64,000 nt of DNA from Pseudomonadales bacterium (GCA_019090615.1 JAHRVQ010000062.1:1-64000); one strand, 5' to 3'. Shown: positions 24,825 to 35,055, counted from the first letter of the stretch. The notes: generated from the letters alone by a model not told the origin. Made by a program: numbers and translations.

Positions 24825-26876
24825 AACCCAGGCCTGCCAGGTTGGCTTTAATCTCAGCTTCCAGGCGATCAGATTCTGCAAATTGAGTTTCAAGGTTGCG
24901 GTTAAACGCGCCATTTTTTCTGCAAAGGGTTCGCCATCATCCTCTTCTGGCGCGGCACCCACATAACGCCCAGGCGTTAGTACATAATCATGTTTGGCGA
25001 TTTCCGCGAAGGTCGCGCTTTTGCAGTAACCTGTTATGTCTTCATAAGTGCCATTTTTTTCCTCGCTGCCTTTCTCTTCGTTCTTTTTTTCATTGCGCCA
25101 GGCATGGTAGGTGCTGGCGATGTCCACGATATCATCCGTCGTAAACTCTTTCTGCACCCGACTAATCATCGAGCCTTTTTGTCGCGCATCAATAAACAGG
25201 GTTTCGCCTTCACGGTTTCTATAACTTTTGGCATTTTGTTGTTTTTTATTTTTGGTTAAAAACCATAAACAGACAGGAATTTGGGTGGTGTAAAACAGTT
25301 GCCCCGGCAGTGCGATCATACAATCCACCAGATCATTCTCGATCATCTTCTGGCGAATAGCGCCTTCACCACTGGTAGACGTACTCATGGAGCCATTGGC
25401 CAATACAAAACCGGCAGTACCATTTTCGGATAGCTTGCTGATCATATTCATGATCCAGGCATAGTTGGCATTGCCGGTGGGCGGGGCATCGTAACCGGCC
25501 CAACGCGGGTCGTTAGTGAGCTGGCCGTCTTCACGCCATTGTTTTTGGTTAAAGGGCGGATTGGCCATGATGTAGTCGGCTTTTAAATCCGGGTGCTGGT
25601 CTTTAAAGAAGGTATTGGCCGCCATCTCGCCCAGGTTGCCGTTGATGCCGCGAATGGCGAGGTTCATTTTCGCCAGTTTATAGGTGGTGTTGGTGTACTC
25701 CTGACCATAGATGGCGATGTCTTTCTGGTTGCCGTTGTGGCTTTGGATAAACTTGATGGATTGCACAAACATGCCACCGGAGCCGCAGCAGGGGTCGTAG
25801 ATTTTGCCTTTGTAGGGCTCTAGCATTTCTGCTAACAGGGCAACGATGGATTTAGGGGTATAGAACTCGCCACCGCCTTTGCCTTCGCTGGCGGCAAATT
25901 TACCAAGGAAGTATTCATACACGCGGCCCACCAGATCTTCTTCGGTCATATGGCATTCATCGGCCAAGGTATTAATGTTGTTGATGGTGTCGATTAATGC
26001 GGCAAGTTTGCTGGTGTCCAGACCCAGGGAGGTAAAGTAGTTGTCGGGCAAGGCACCTTTTAAGGATTTGTTGTTTTTCTCGATGGTATGCAAGGCGGTG
26101 TCGATTTTAAGGGCGATGTCGCCTTGTTTGGCATTTTGCTGAATAAAGTCCCAGCGTGATTCTTCAGTAAGATAGAACACGTTCTCCATGGTGTAGAACT
26201 CTACCATGTCAACATATTGTGCTTTGCCGTCATCGATCAGCGCTTGTTTGCGGTCTTCAAACTTGTCGCTGATGAATTTAAGGAAGATAAGGCTTAGCAC
26301 CACATGCTTGTATTCGGATGACTCTACCGAGCCGCGTAACTTGTTGGCGGTGTCCCAAAGGGAGGCTTCAAAGCTTGCTTCATCTTTGGCGGCGGCTTGC
26401 TTGTTAACGGCTTTTTTAACCATGACCGGGCTCGCAGTTGTATTGGATGGGCTATTGGGTATGAAGTTGGGTACGGTATTGGGTTGGGTATCAAGTGCTG
26501 GCGCAGGCTTTTTCTGGCGGTGTGTGGTTTTGTTTTTAGCGCTTGTTTTGGTTTTGGCTGGCTGTTTTGCAGACTGTTTTACGTGTGCTTTGATCTTGGC
26601 TTGCTTGCTGCCACTGGCCGGTAGCAGCCGCGTGATTAGGTCCACCTTGCTACCAACGGCGCTGATTTCCATGCTGCGGCAGGCCGCTTTCAGTTCAGCG
26701 CCCATCATAGTTTGTAAAATAGTGGCGACTTTAATTGAATGCCTGGGCGCTAATACCTCAACTAAGGTGGCCTCGCTGGCATTGGACCTGGCCGTTAGGT
26801 TAAATTGAGCCAGCAACGTCCATAGGGTTTTCTTTTCACAACAGGCTAATAATGCTCTTTTGTTAATTGCTGCCAC
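24814..26876 (-). pseudogene. hsdM: hsdM, type I DNA methyltransferase with SAP domain, frameshifted near the end
   Basis: A SAP-like DNA-binding motif is at residues 60-86 (ELKAACRSMEISAVGSKVDL), then a basic linker, the HsdM helical domain (about 165-330) and the N6-adenine methylase core with DPCCGSGGMF (361-370) and NPPF (439-442). Near 24890-24900 one base seems lost. In the +1 frame the expected end LETQFAESDRLEAEIKANLA then GLGYEC and TAA 24814 follows, whereas the actual frame runs on as unrelated sequence into the AlbA-like ORF (total 776 residues, to 24546). The methylase core is intact, so activity might remain. No hsdR and only hsdS scraps are present. A sequencing error is possible. 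Confidence 0.8.
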
Positions 26877-26950
26877 TGACTACAACTCGCTATTAGATTA
26901 CCTGACAATAGGCGGTCGGTAATTTACCACTACCTAATTCACAATTGAAC

Positions 26951-27346
26951 TCAGGCGAGAAAATAATGCAAAAACCCCAATGGCTGACGCAGCAACGCGA
27001 CCGATATAATGAAGGCAAAAGTCAACAGGGCTAAGGCAAAAGCGATGACCCGTTGGGCCCTGGTTTTGCCTCGCTTTAAGGCGATCACTCCCAACAGGAT
27101 ATAGACTACCAGCGCAATGACTTTCACCGTCAACCAGCTGCTGGTCAATGGGTACTGATTTATTTGCAGTGTCAGTGCCACCGCTGCCAGTAACAATATC
27201 GTGTCGATGACATGCGGCGCAACGCGGGTAAATTTAGCCTGTAACAATGCGTTACCGCTCACCATCCAGGCGCCTCGCAGGATAAAGAACAATCCTGATA
27301 GCGCCACAGCGAAGATGTGGATAGCCAGTGTAATTTCGTAGATCAA
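26951..27346 (-). CDS. SirB2-family inner membrane protein
   Basis: 131 residues with four hydrophobic helices: EITLAIHIFAVALSGLFFILRG, VAPHVIDTILLLAAVALTL, WLTVKVIALVVYILLGVIAL and VIAFALALLTFAFIISVAL. The HIF-SG---RG start, the PHVIDTILL block and TVKV-ALV-YI-LG are the SirB2 pattern. SirB2 was named as a regulator of invasion genes in Salmonella but its molecular role is unclear. It stands alone between the hsd remnant and the nap scar. Confidence 0.85.
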   Translation of the reverse strand: MIYEITLAIHIFAVALSGLFFILRGAWMVSGNALLQAKFTRVAPHVIDTILLLAAVALTLQINQYPLTSSWLTVKVIALVVYILLGVIALKRGKTRAQRVIAFALALLTFAFIISVALLRQPLGFLHYFLA

Positions 27347-27594
27347 AATACGGTCCCTGCATAAATAATGTTGAATAAAGGATACGCAGATTCATAACCT
27401 GCTGCCAGCGGTGGTTTAGTTCAGCTGTACCTTCCAGATCAAATTTGGCAACCGTCGACAGTTGTATCGCAAAGGCGCTCAAAAACTTATTTCCCCCACT
27501 CTGAACTCACCAGATTATTGATTCTTATCAATGAACAGGTCACAAGTTTATCGTAAATTACAGTCTTCAAAGCACTGACAAGAGCGAGATTATT

Positions 27595-27705
27595 ATGGGA
27601 CTTAATATCAAAGATATCGAGACGCTTAAAAGTATTGGCATTAATATGCTGGTATTGCTGGGCGTTGCCGGTTTATTAATCTGGGTGTCTATAGTATCGG
27701 GTTGA
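27595..27705 (+). CDS. Small single-helix membrane protein (36 aa)
   Basis: ATG 27595 to TGA 27705: a short polar N-terminus (MGLNIKDIETLKSIG) then one membrane helix (INMLVLLGVAGLLIWVSIVSG). The ribosome binding site is weak. It lies upstream of the nap remnant, where the small NapE-type proteins usually are, but it does not match NapE. Could be a real small protein or chance. Confidence 0.35.
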   Translation: MGLNIKDIETLKSIGINMLVLLGVAGLLIWVSIVSG

Positions 27706-27800
27706 AAACCAAAGATTCAGAATACGGCAGCAGGTTAATTCGACATTAAGCTATTTGTTATACCTGACAGATAAAACTATTTTAATATTAGATGTAACAT

Positions 27801-27814
27801 TTGATCCAAATCAA
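27801..27814 (+). promoter_or_regulatory. FNR/ANR-type box upstream of the nap remnant
   Basis: TTGATCCAAATCAA is a perfect match to TTGAT-N4-ATCAA. A -10-like GAATAA lies about 28 bases after its centre, the spacing of a class II FNR promoter. This is the expected control for periplasmic nitrate reductase under low oxygen. Confidence 0.7.
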
Positions 27815-27890
27815 CTCCTGCCACGCCAATGATGGAATAACATGCCTTAGAAAGTATGAATTAAAAATTCAATAGTACGGGGTTAATCAC

Positions 27891-28829
27891 ATGACACAAC
27901 AAAGTCTTGAACAATTAGAATCGGCTGATTCTACCCACTGCAATGTGGGTAGAAAAAGGGGGGGCTTACGGCAATGCGGAGCGACGCACCCAGTTTTGGC
28001 ATCAACTTAGCGAGGCGCCCGGAGAAGCTAAATCCGATCTCTGGCAACTGATAGAGTTTTCCAAACGGCTTTCCACCGACGATATTTGGCCATCTACGTT
28101 ATTGGACAGTGCACCAGAATACAAAGGCAAATCTCTTTATGATGTGTTGTTCAGCAATGGCACTGTAAACCAGTTTAAGTTAAGCGAAATTGACCCCGAG
28201 TATAGTAACGATGAAGCAGAACATTTTGGTTACTACGTGCAAAAAGGCCTGTTTGAAGAATATGCGCAGTTTGGCCGAGGTCACGGCCACGACCTGGCAG
28301 ACTTCGACCGTTATCATCAGGAACGCGGTTTACGCTGGCCCGTTGGCGCTTTCGAGAAGGATACGATCCGTATGTAAAAAAAGGCACCGGTGTTCAATTT
28401 TATGGCAACAAGGACAATCGCGCTAATATTTTTGCCCTGCCTTATGAGCCGCCAGCAGAATCACCTGATCACGAGTACGACCTATGGCTATCAACCGGGC
28501 GCGTCCTTGAACACTGGCACTCAGGATCAATGACGCAGCGTGTCCCTGAGTTGTTTCTTTCAATGCCTGACGCGCTGCTTTATATGCATCCCGAGGATGC
28601 CACCAAAAGAGGACTTAAACGAGGCGACGCGGCCAATATAATTTCTCGCCGAGGATCAATCAGCCTACGGGTGGAAACTATTGGTCGCAACAAACCACCA
28701 CCCGGCTTGGTATTTGTGCCATGGTTCGACGCTAGCCAACTAATCAATAAGGTGACGCTGGATGCCACCGACCCTATTTCCAAACAAACCGACTATAAAA
28801 AATGTGCCGTTAAAATCGAAAAAGCCTAA
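27891..28829 (+). pseudogene. napA: napA remnant (periplasmic nitrate reductase, C-terminal third)
   Basis: Coding pieces of NapA lie in two frames. From about 27930 comes [20 protein letters not shown] and later [19 protein letters not shown], up to RWPV near 28340. Then, in another frame with about eight residues missing, [13 protein letters not shown] to the natural end [10 protein letters not shown] at 28829. ATG 27891 opens a 13-residue leader ([13 protein letters not shown]) that does not read in frame into NapA. The first 500 or so residues, including signal peptide, [4Fe-4S] site and most of the molybdopterin domain, are gone. A deletion from near the first start codon of the operon into the middle of napA explains this. 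Confidence 0.8.
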
Positions 28830-28841
28830 GGAGCCTGGACA

Positions 28842-29348
28842 ATGTATAATCCACAACCGACCTTTTTTCGATGGCTTTGTATTATCTCACTGTTTATTTC
28901 GCCTTTTAATTGCATGGCAGAGAAAACCAATACTAACAACCTCAGGAGTGGCGCAAACATCGCAACATTACGCGGTAGTTCAGGAATAGAAAATAACAGC
29001 AAGGCACCTAAATTTACTGAAACCGATGTCTCGGCAACACTTCGACCTCGAAGTTATCCAATGCAAGCACCAACAATCCCCCATGATATTCAAGGTTTGC
29101 AAATTAATCTAAACTTCAATCAGTGTCTAAGCAGCCACAACCGCAACGTTGCACCGCTAATGAAAGTTCCTGCTGTTGGCGTTTCTCACTACAAAAACCG
29201 TGACCAGGTATACCTCTCCGACATTTCTCCACGACGATATTTCTGTACCCAATGCCATGTTCCGCAACAAAAAGCAGAAATACTACTAAAAAACACCTTC
29301 AAAAATATGGAAACCGTTAGCAACTGTAAAGCAGACCAATCCTGTTGA
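28842..29348 (+). CDS. napB: NapB, cytochrome c subunit of nitrate reductase, first heme site damaged
   Basis: 168 residues with AAGGAG seven bases before the ATG and a signal peptide (WLCIISLFISPFNCMA). The NapB core is clear: PTIPHDIQGLQINLNFNQCL, VGVSHYKNRDQVYLSDISPR, RYFCTQCHVPQQKAE. NapB normally binds two c-type hemes. The second motif CTQCH (135-139) is intact, but the first reads CLSSH (95-99), so the second Cys is Ser and covalent attachment would be impaired. It follows the napA remnant by 12 bases. With napA broken it has no known partner here, so it is probably decaying, although the ORF and signal peptide remain whole. Confidence 0.85.
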   Translation: MYNPQPTFFRWLCIISLFISPFNCMAEKTNTNNLRSGANIATLRGSSGIENNSKAPKFTETDVSATLRPRSYPMQAPTIPHDIQGLQINLNFNQCLSSHNRNVAPLMKVPAVGVSHYKNRDQVYLSDISPRRYFCTQCHVPQQKAEILLKNTFKNMETVSNCKADQSC

Positions 29349-29569
29349 TAGCATTTCGTTTTTTAATCCTGGCTGGTATTTAATACTGCGACCCCGCCAT
29401 ACTCTTGCTCAGTGCGGCCAAACCCAGTTTATTACTCTGCCCTGGCGTTGTCCCCACCCTGGTCTTCAAAGGCCCTACAATAGTCCTAGGATCTCACTTT
29501 CGTACCAGATATCATACGCTTATAGACCATTTATGGAACGCCGGTAGCGGTTTAATGGAGGGAGGTAAA

Positions 29570-30769
29570 ATGAACCCCAATCAAGAGCAGATAAACAACA
29601 CAGAAAAAACTCTTGATACCTACGCTCAGACAACAGGGTTACGTTTTGAGCCCCAGATTGAAGCAAAATTTCTAGCGCATTATGACCTACAATTTCGCAG
29701 CCACATCACAATCAGTATGTATATTGGAATCTCAATATTTATATTGTCGGGTAGCCTGGATTTAATATTAATGAACGAACGCCTGTCTGAAGTCTGGGCT
29801 ATTCGCTATCCCACATTTCTGCCTTTGTTATTAATGTTAACAGTAGCCACATATCCTGAAGCACTAAAAAACAGACAACAAATCCTTGCCTCACTGATGG
29901 TGATTAGCATTGGCGTCGCCATAATCCTAATTATTGATCTCACCGAAGGCAGTGTCAGGCAAATATATTTTAGCGGCTTGTTTTTAACCCAAATGGCAGG
30001 ACTTACTGCGATGCGGATGCTTTTTCGCTACGCGCTATTAACAACAGCCTCAATCGCACTGATGCTTGGGTTGTATCTCGTACTCAAATCCACAGAAACT
30101 ACTCGCATTATTCTAGCTGACCTCTATCTTTTTGCAGGCATGGCTTTCTTTAGCCTTATGAGTAATTATTTCCTCGAAAGGGCTTATAGATTAAGCTACC
30201 TAAAGCAGGAGATCATTGCACAGAAACACCAAATATTGCTGCAAACAAATCAACAGCTGAAAGAACTTTCATTAAAAGATGGACTCACCGGTGTAAGTAA
30301 CCGACGTGCGTTTGATGCCGCATTATCCAATGAGTGGCGTCGGGCCTGTCGGCAAGGGAATAGCATTTCACTACTCCTGTTTGATATCGATTATTTTAAG
30401 CGTTTCAACGATACCTACGGCCATCAAAGTGGTGATGACTGCCTGCGAAGAGTAGCTGTAGAATTGGCGTTATTTGCTAATAGGCCTGGCGACTGTGCCG
30501 CACGCTATGGCGGCGAAGAATTTGTATTACTCTTACCTGAAGCGACAAAAGAGGATGCGCTTAAAATTGCCGAAGCCTCTCTAACGGCCGTCGAACAACT
30601 CAACATTGCGCATACATCATCCTCAGTAGCGCAACATGTTACAGTCTCTGCAGGTCTAGCTACGATGTCCCCAGCGCCTCATCAAGAATCAAAAGAATTA
30701 TTGGCTAGTGCCGACAAAGCCCTTTACAGGGCAAAAAACACTGGTCGCAACCAATGTATTACGGACTAA
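29570..30769 (+). CDS. Membrane diguanylate cyclase (GGDEF)
   Basis: 399 residues from ATG 29570, which has GGAGGT five bases upstream; longer in-frame starts back to 29405 are less likely. About six membrane helices lie between residues 45 and 200, then a coiled coil (YLKQEIIAQKHQILLQTNQQ) and a GGDEF domain from about 235. The active-site motif is GGEEF (314-318), with FDIDYFKRFND for metal and nucleotide. An RxxD inhibitory site (RPGD, 305-308) is placed five residues before the motif. It should make cyclic di-GMP from two GTP and be product-inhibited. The membrane sensor part is of unknown type. Confidence 0.92.
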   Translation: MNPNQEQINNTEKTLDTYAQTTGLRFEPQIEAKFLAHYDLQFRSHITISMYIGISIFILSGSLDLILMNERLSEVWAIRYPTFLPLLLMLTVATYPEALKNRQQILASLMVISIGVAIILIIDLTEGSVRQIYFSGLFLTQMAGLTAMRMLFRYALLTTASIALMLGLYLVLKSTETTRIILADLYLFAGMAFFSLMSNYFLERAYRLSYLKQEIIAQKHQILLQTNQQLKELSLKDGLTGVSNRRAFDAALSNEWRRACRQGNSISLLLFDIDYFKRFNDTYGHQSGDDCLRRVAVELALFANRPGDCAARYGGEEFVLLLPEATKEDALKIAEASLTAVEQLNIAHTSSSVAQHVTVSAGLATMSPAPHQESKELLASADKALYRAKNTGRNQCITD

Positions 30770-30788
30770 TGATGTAATGGACTAACGA

Positions 30789-30816
30789 GCTGAGGGCTGT
30801 TTATTCGCTGAGGGCT
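30789..30816. repeat. 23-bp repeat family, locus A
   Basis: On the minus strand AGCCCTCAGCGAATAAACAG then CCCTCAGC: two partial units of the same repeat seen at 48.9 and 63.9 kb. It starts at the stop codon of the broken receptor gene and lies between two convergent genes. Confidence 0.6.
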
Positions 30817-32940
30817 CAAAAATTCACTCTAAACTGCAAGGTATAACGTGCACCAAGGCCCGTATTGACCACCTGGTCTTGCTCGATGCTGAGGACATTA
30901 GTAGCGCATCGCTGGACCGGATCAAGATTAGTGACGTCAGCATTAACGCAAGCAGCAGGTCTATTAAAACTTGAATAGGCGATAATTTTATCACTAAGAT
31001 TTTGGCCAATAAAGGCAAGTTCGTACCGACCATTGCCCGAACTTATTTTAATTGTCGCATCAACTAACCAGAAGGCATCCTGTTCATAGGGGTTCAGGGT
31101 ACTCGCCAGACTATAGTCGCCACTATATCTTGCATCTAACGAGGCGCTAAAGTTCCAATTGCTGTTAAGCGCACGCTCATAAGTGGTGCCGGCATAACCC
31201 GTGACATCTGCATTGCGTAAACGATCCTCGCCATCCAGGTCCTGTCCATCGGCATTAATAAATTCTTCTGTATATTTAGCACTACCGATGGCCAGGGAAC
31301 TTCTAACGCTCAAACCGTCAACAGGTGTTAACCAATGCAGCTCTATTTCAGCACCATTGGTGCGCAGTTCGCTAGCGTTACCTGTTGTATACTGGATTTT
31401 CTCTGAGTCGAAAAACTGGACTTGAAAATCCTCATAATCATAGCTGTAAAGGGTCGCATTGAGCCTTAGATCACCCGCCAGTAAGTTACCTTTAATACCC
31501 ATTTCATAACCTGCAACTGTTTCAGAGTCATAAATCAAAAATTCTGGGAAATTCAGGGTTAGTTGCAACTAACGTCACACCAGGCAACGCACTGTTATCG
31601 ATACCGCCAGACTTGAAGCCCTCTTTATAAGCAACATAAGCGCTCAAACCATCATTGAAATACCAGACTGCAGATACTTCCGGCGAGGTATTATTATCTT
31701 TGAATTCCAGCCCATCAACAAGCTCAGGAGTATCAAACAGGGCTCTCAGGGCTTCATGTACATAGGGGATAAAAATCCGACCTTGCTTTTCTTCCTCGGT
31801 GTAACGCAGCCCAGCTGTTAGTTCAAGCTGCGGTGTTATATCCCAATAACCCGCGACAAAAACTGATTTAACGTCAGCTTCTAATAAATGATCTTTGAGG
31901 TAGTCGTAACCCCGACCAGTGATTGAATCTGGACCAACGGCAACAGCAATGCTCACTGCAGACTGATGCGCAACATAGGTTTGTTCGACCTCCTGATAAT
32001 AGGCCCCAATAGCAACATTAAAGCGGCTCTCTGAGTTGCTCGCCAGACGAAATTCCTGCGATTTACTCTGGTGGTCATTGCCGAGCGCAGCAGCACCAAT
32101 ACCGGTACTAAAATCATAAACGGCATAGTCCTGGTGGCTTAGATCAAGATAGGATGTTATTGAAGTCAGGCTCCAGCTGGCGTTAATTTCCCAGTCCAGT
32201 CGGAGTGAATAGAGATCAGTTTGTTGCTCCAGATAAGGCACCCCGCCGTTAGCTTCCGGTAAGCCGCTGGCCAATACCGGCATTGCATCGCTAATAGAAG
32301 TATTACCATTTAGCCTACAATCGTCGATAGCGGTTAATATGATGTTATTACCAATAATAGCCGTGGGCTGTACCTGGCCTTCAGGGCAGAACGTTTCGGT
32401 ATTACCTATTGGGTCGTCATTTTCATACTCGGAGTAGGAGATTTTCAAGCTGGATTTAAAATCTTCATTAGGCTGCCAGGTTAGTGTTAATCGAGCTGAT
32501 GTAGATTCTTCACCGCGAAACCTTTTAGACGCGTCAGGGTGGATACTTTCGTATAACTCATCGGACCTGGATAACCCCAATGCCAAACGCGCGCCAAAAT
32601 TATCAGTAACCGGGCTTGATAGAATAAATTCGCTGTAGGTGCTGTCATGTTCAGTCTCGTAGGCCACGCTCGCTTTTATTTCCTGGGTATCACTCGGGTC
32701 GTTGGTCTTGATGCTGATAACGCCGGCGGTTGCACTCTTGCCAAAATATAAACTTTGCGGACCTTTTAAAACTTCAACCTGCCGGACATCCAGATAGGCA
32801 TTGTGTATGAGCCGGCCACGGCCGCTGCTGGTGCCGTCGATACTGATTGCCACAGATTGATCGAAGGCAGCACTGAGGGCGCTGGAGCCGACGCCTCGGA
32901 GGAAGATATTTGATCCATTACCCGGCCCATCAAGGATGGC
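30816..32940 (-). pseudogene. TonB-dependent receptor, N-terminally truncated and frameshifted
   Basis: The minus strand carries most of a receptor: plug piece LDGPGNGSNIFLRGVGSSAL and VEVLKGPQSLYFGKSATAGV from about 32940, a barrel to about 31540, a frame change near 31530-31545 (...NPEFPRIF in one frame, FLIYDSETVAGYEMG in the next), and the barrel end (ARYTLQFRVNF) at 30816. Signal peptide, TonB box and the start of the plug are missing; instead the sequence joins the head of a protein kinase at about 32935. It resembles Sphingomonas/Cellvibrio-type catabolic receptors. With two independent lesions it cannot make a working channel. Confidence 0.85.
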
Positions 32941-33193
32941 TCAAACGGATGTTTTCATCCTGGTCAATATCCAGATGGGGAATTATCAAGCCTGGGATGG
33001 CTAAATATTTAAAATGATTCAGTTGTTGCTGAAGCAGGTTTTTGAGTTCAGGGTGATTGAAATTGGCTTGAATTTGCTTAATCAGGAAGGTTTCTTCAGT
33101 GCGCTCATTACGCGCTAAAAATACTTCAGCGACAAGGCTTTCGCCGACTTTTTTGACCTTACTCCAACGAAGACTATTACTTTGATTCGGCAT
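32930..33193 (-). pseudogene. N-terminal piece of a Ser/Thr protein kinase
   Basis: 87 residues with the start of a kinase N-lobe: VKKVGESLVAEVFLARNERT in place of the Gly loop, FLIKQI with the ATP-anchoring Lys, and then a helix (NHPELKNLLQQQLNHFKYL). It stops at the junction with the truncated TBDR, so the C-lobe and catalytic loop are gone. Large kinase/ATPase/histidine-kinase fusion proteins often start like this and often follow a response-regulator gene like the one at 33.7-34.8 kb. The deletion that removed the rest of it probably also removed the receptor start. Confidence 0.55.
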
Positions 33194-33314
33194 CCGGCTC
33201 CGTCCTTAGAACTGCGCATTTATCGATTTTCTTGCCATCTAATGTACTTGCTACCTGGAAGTGATTTTCATCTGCTAACGACAAACAAAAGCAGCGATAG
33301 ATCCCACCAGCCAT
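33177..33314 (-). CDS. Possible small protein upstream of the kinase piece (45 aa)
   Basis: ATG 33314, with AGGGTGG about nine bases upstream, opens 45 residues with no recognisable motif. Its stop overlaps the kinase start codon by 17 bases, an arrangement that would fit translational coupling. Could be chance. Confidence 0.25.
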   Translation of the reverse strand: MAGGIYRCFCLSLADENHFQVASTLDGKKIDKCAVLRTEPDAESK

Positions 33315-33694
33315 AACATCACACCACCCTGTTCTCCACCTGATTCTACTTACAGTTAAAACGTTCAATACTGCGAATTACAATAGAGAGATACTTTATT
33401 AGAGCGTCAACAGGGGCAATACCTGTGATTGAACAGGCACCAAAATCAAGGATTTCAAAAAACCAATGCGATGACTTTTATAAAACCTCTTTCGCTTAAG
33501 TCCAGCCTGCAAAAATACTACTTGAGATATTATCACAACATTATTGCTGTCCACAAAATCATCTAAACTCAGTATATAGTTCAGCTACCAACGCCACCCA
33601 AATTAAGAGCTGAAGCACAAAAAAACTTACTGGACTCCTTAAAAATGATGGCAATATTTCGGCTAATCGAATCAGCAACAGCTTAGCGAATAAT
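33315..33694. other. Non-coding spacer in the eroded segment
   Basis: No gene or clear remnant recognised in 380 bases. Frames here are short and lack family motifs. Confidence 0.35.
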
Positions 33695-34801
33695 TTATTT
33701 TTTGTTGATGCAATTAATAGGAAGTTGCACTGTAAATGTGCTTCCTTTACCTGGGATACTTTTAACACAAACTGTACCGCCTTGCTTAATTGTTAGTTCC
33801 GACGAAATATACAAACCCAATCCAACCCCCTCTACACATAACTCATGCCCCTCCGACAGACGTGAGAACATTTGGAACAGATCTTCAGTATGTTTTATGC
33901 CGATGCCCGTATCCTGTACGGATATTGCCACCATATCGTTAGATATTTTCTGCGTTGAAATTGTGACACTGACCTCTGGCGTGTACTTGATGGCATTGGA
34001 CAACAGGTTTAAGAGTATTTGAGAGAACCGTTGCGCATCGGCTTGAACAACCAGATTTTCGTCACAACCTTGCCAGTCCAGGTGTAGGCCTTTTTAAATT
34101 GCCATCGCCTGAACCTGTAAAACCGCCTCTTCAATGATCTCGCCAACCTTAACAGGTTGCAAAATTACTGAAAATTTACCGGCCCTTAGCATGGTTAGAT
34201 CGAGCAGATCATTTACCAGCCTTAACTGATAATTTGCATTATCTTGTACCTGGCCAAGGGCATTATAATCACGGGTTTCAATCTTGCCGTCTAGTCGCTG
34301 CAACAACTTACTGGTATAACCGATCATGGCATTAAGCGGCGTCCTTAGCTCATGGCTTATAGTCGAAAGGAATAAGCTTTTAGCATCATTTTCGGCCTCT
34401 GCATATTGGCGCAGTTTGGTTAGCAGCATAAACTGCTGCACCTTATTGATCAACACAATGGGCTTCACGGGTTTGGCAATAAAGTCCACTGCACCCGCTT
34501 CAAAAGCTTGAATGAATTGATCTTCCGTCGGGTGACCACTGAACATGATGATTGGTATATGGCGCAGGCCTTTCTCGCTATGAATAAGCCGTGCAGTTTC
34601 GTAGCCGTCGATCTCTGGCATTTTAACATCGATGAGAACCAGCCCGATATGATGCTCATTCACTGCGGTGAGCGCTTCAACACCAGAACTGGCATGGATA
34701 GTTTCTATATCGATAGTTGCCAGTATTGATTCCATCGTAGACCTGACCAAGAGTTGATCATCAACGACTAGCACTTTACCGATGGGTCGGGACTCAGACA
34801 T
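33695..34801 (-). pseudogene. Response regulator-histidine kinase hybrid interrupted by one TAA
   Basis: A single reading frame of 368 codons is broken only by TAA at 34096-34094 (codon 236). Before it are a receiver domain with the acidic pair Asp14/15, phosphoacceptor Asp58 and Lys110, and a HisKA dimerisation helix with His150 (HELRTPLNAMIGY). After it, in the same frame, is the ATPase domain: LNLLSNAIKYTPE, DTGIGI and GVGLGLYIS. Everything needed for a complete kinase is present apart from the one stop, so this is a recent lesion, a read-through case or a sequencing error. As it stands the cell makes a receiver-HisKA protein that cannot phosphorylate itself. Confidence 0.85.
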
Positions 34802-35055
34802 AAGAACTCCCTTTTTGTTCTTGTTTTAGCCTAGCACAAGCCTCCGATGCCGGGTCATTAACTGGTCATTAGTAGTTGCCAACCATGTAGCTAATGCGAC
34901 ATCAAAAAGCGTCGACTGCCTTTGCAGATATTGAGGCCGAACTTATACCACACACCCTAACTGATTGTTTATTCTAATTATTTTTTAATTGGTATAGAAT
35001 ATGGCCTCTCAATCGAACAATCGAACAAATAATATTCAACATACGGAGATCTTGA

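Noticed and set aside
23095-26876. Complete functional type I restriction-modification system
   Set aside because: hsdR is absent and hsdS is fragmentary, so only a remnant is supported.
27891-28000. [13 protein letters not shown] frame as a new small gene
   Set aside because: It runs out of frame into clear napA sequence; better explained as a leader left at a deletion junction.
33559-33768. Minus-strand 69-aa ORF near the hybrid kinase end
   Set aside because: Out of frame with the kinase and without family content.
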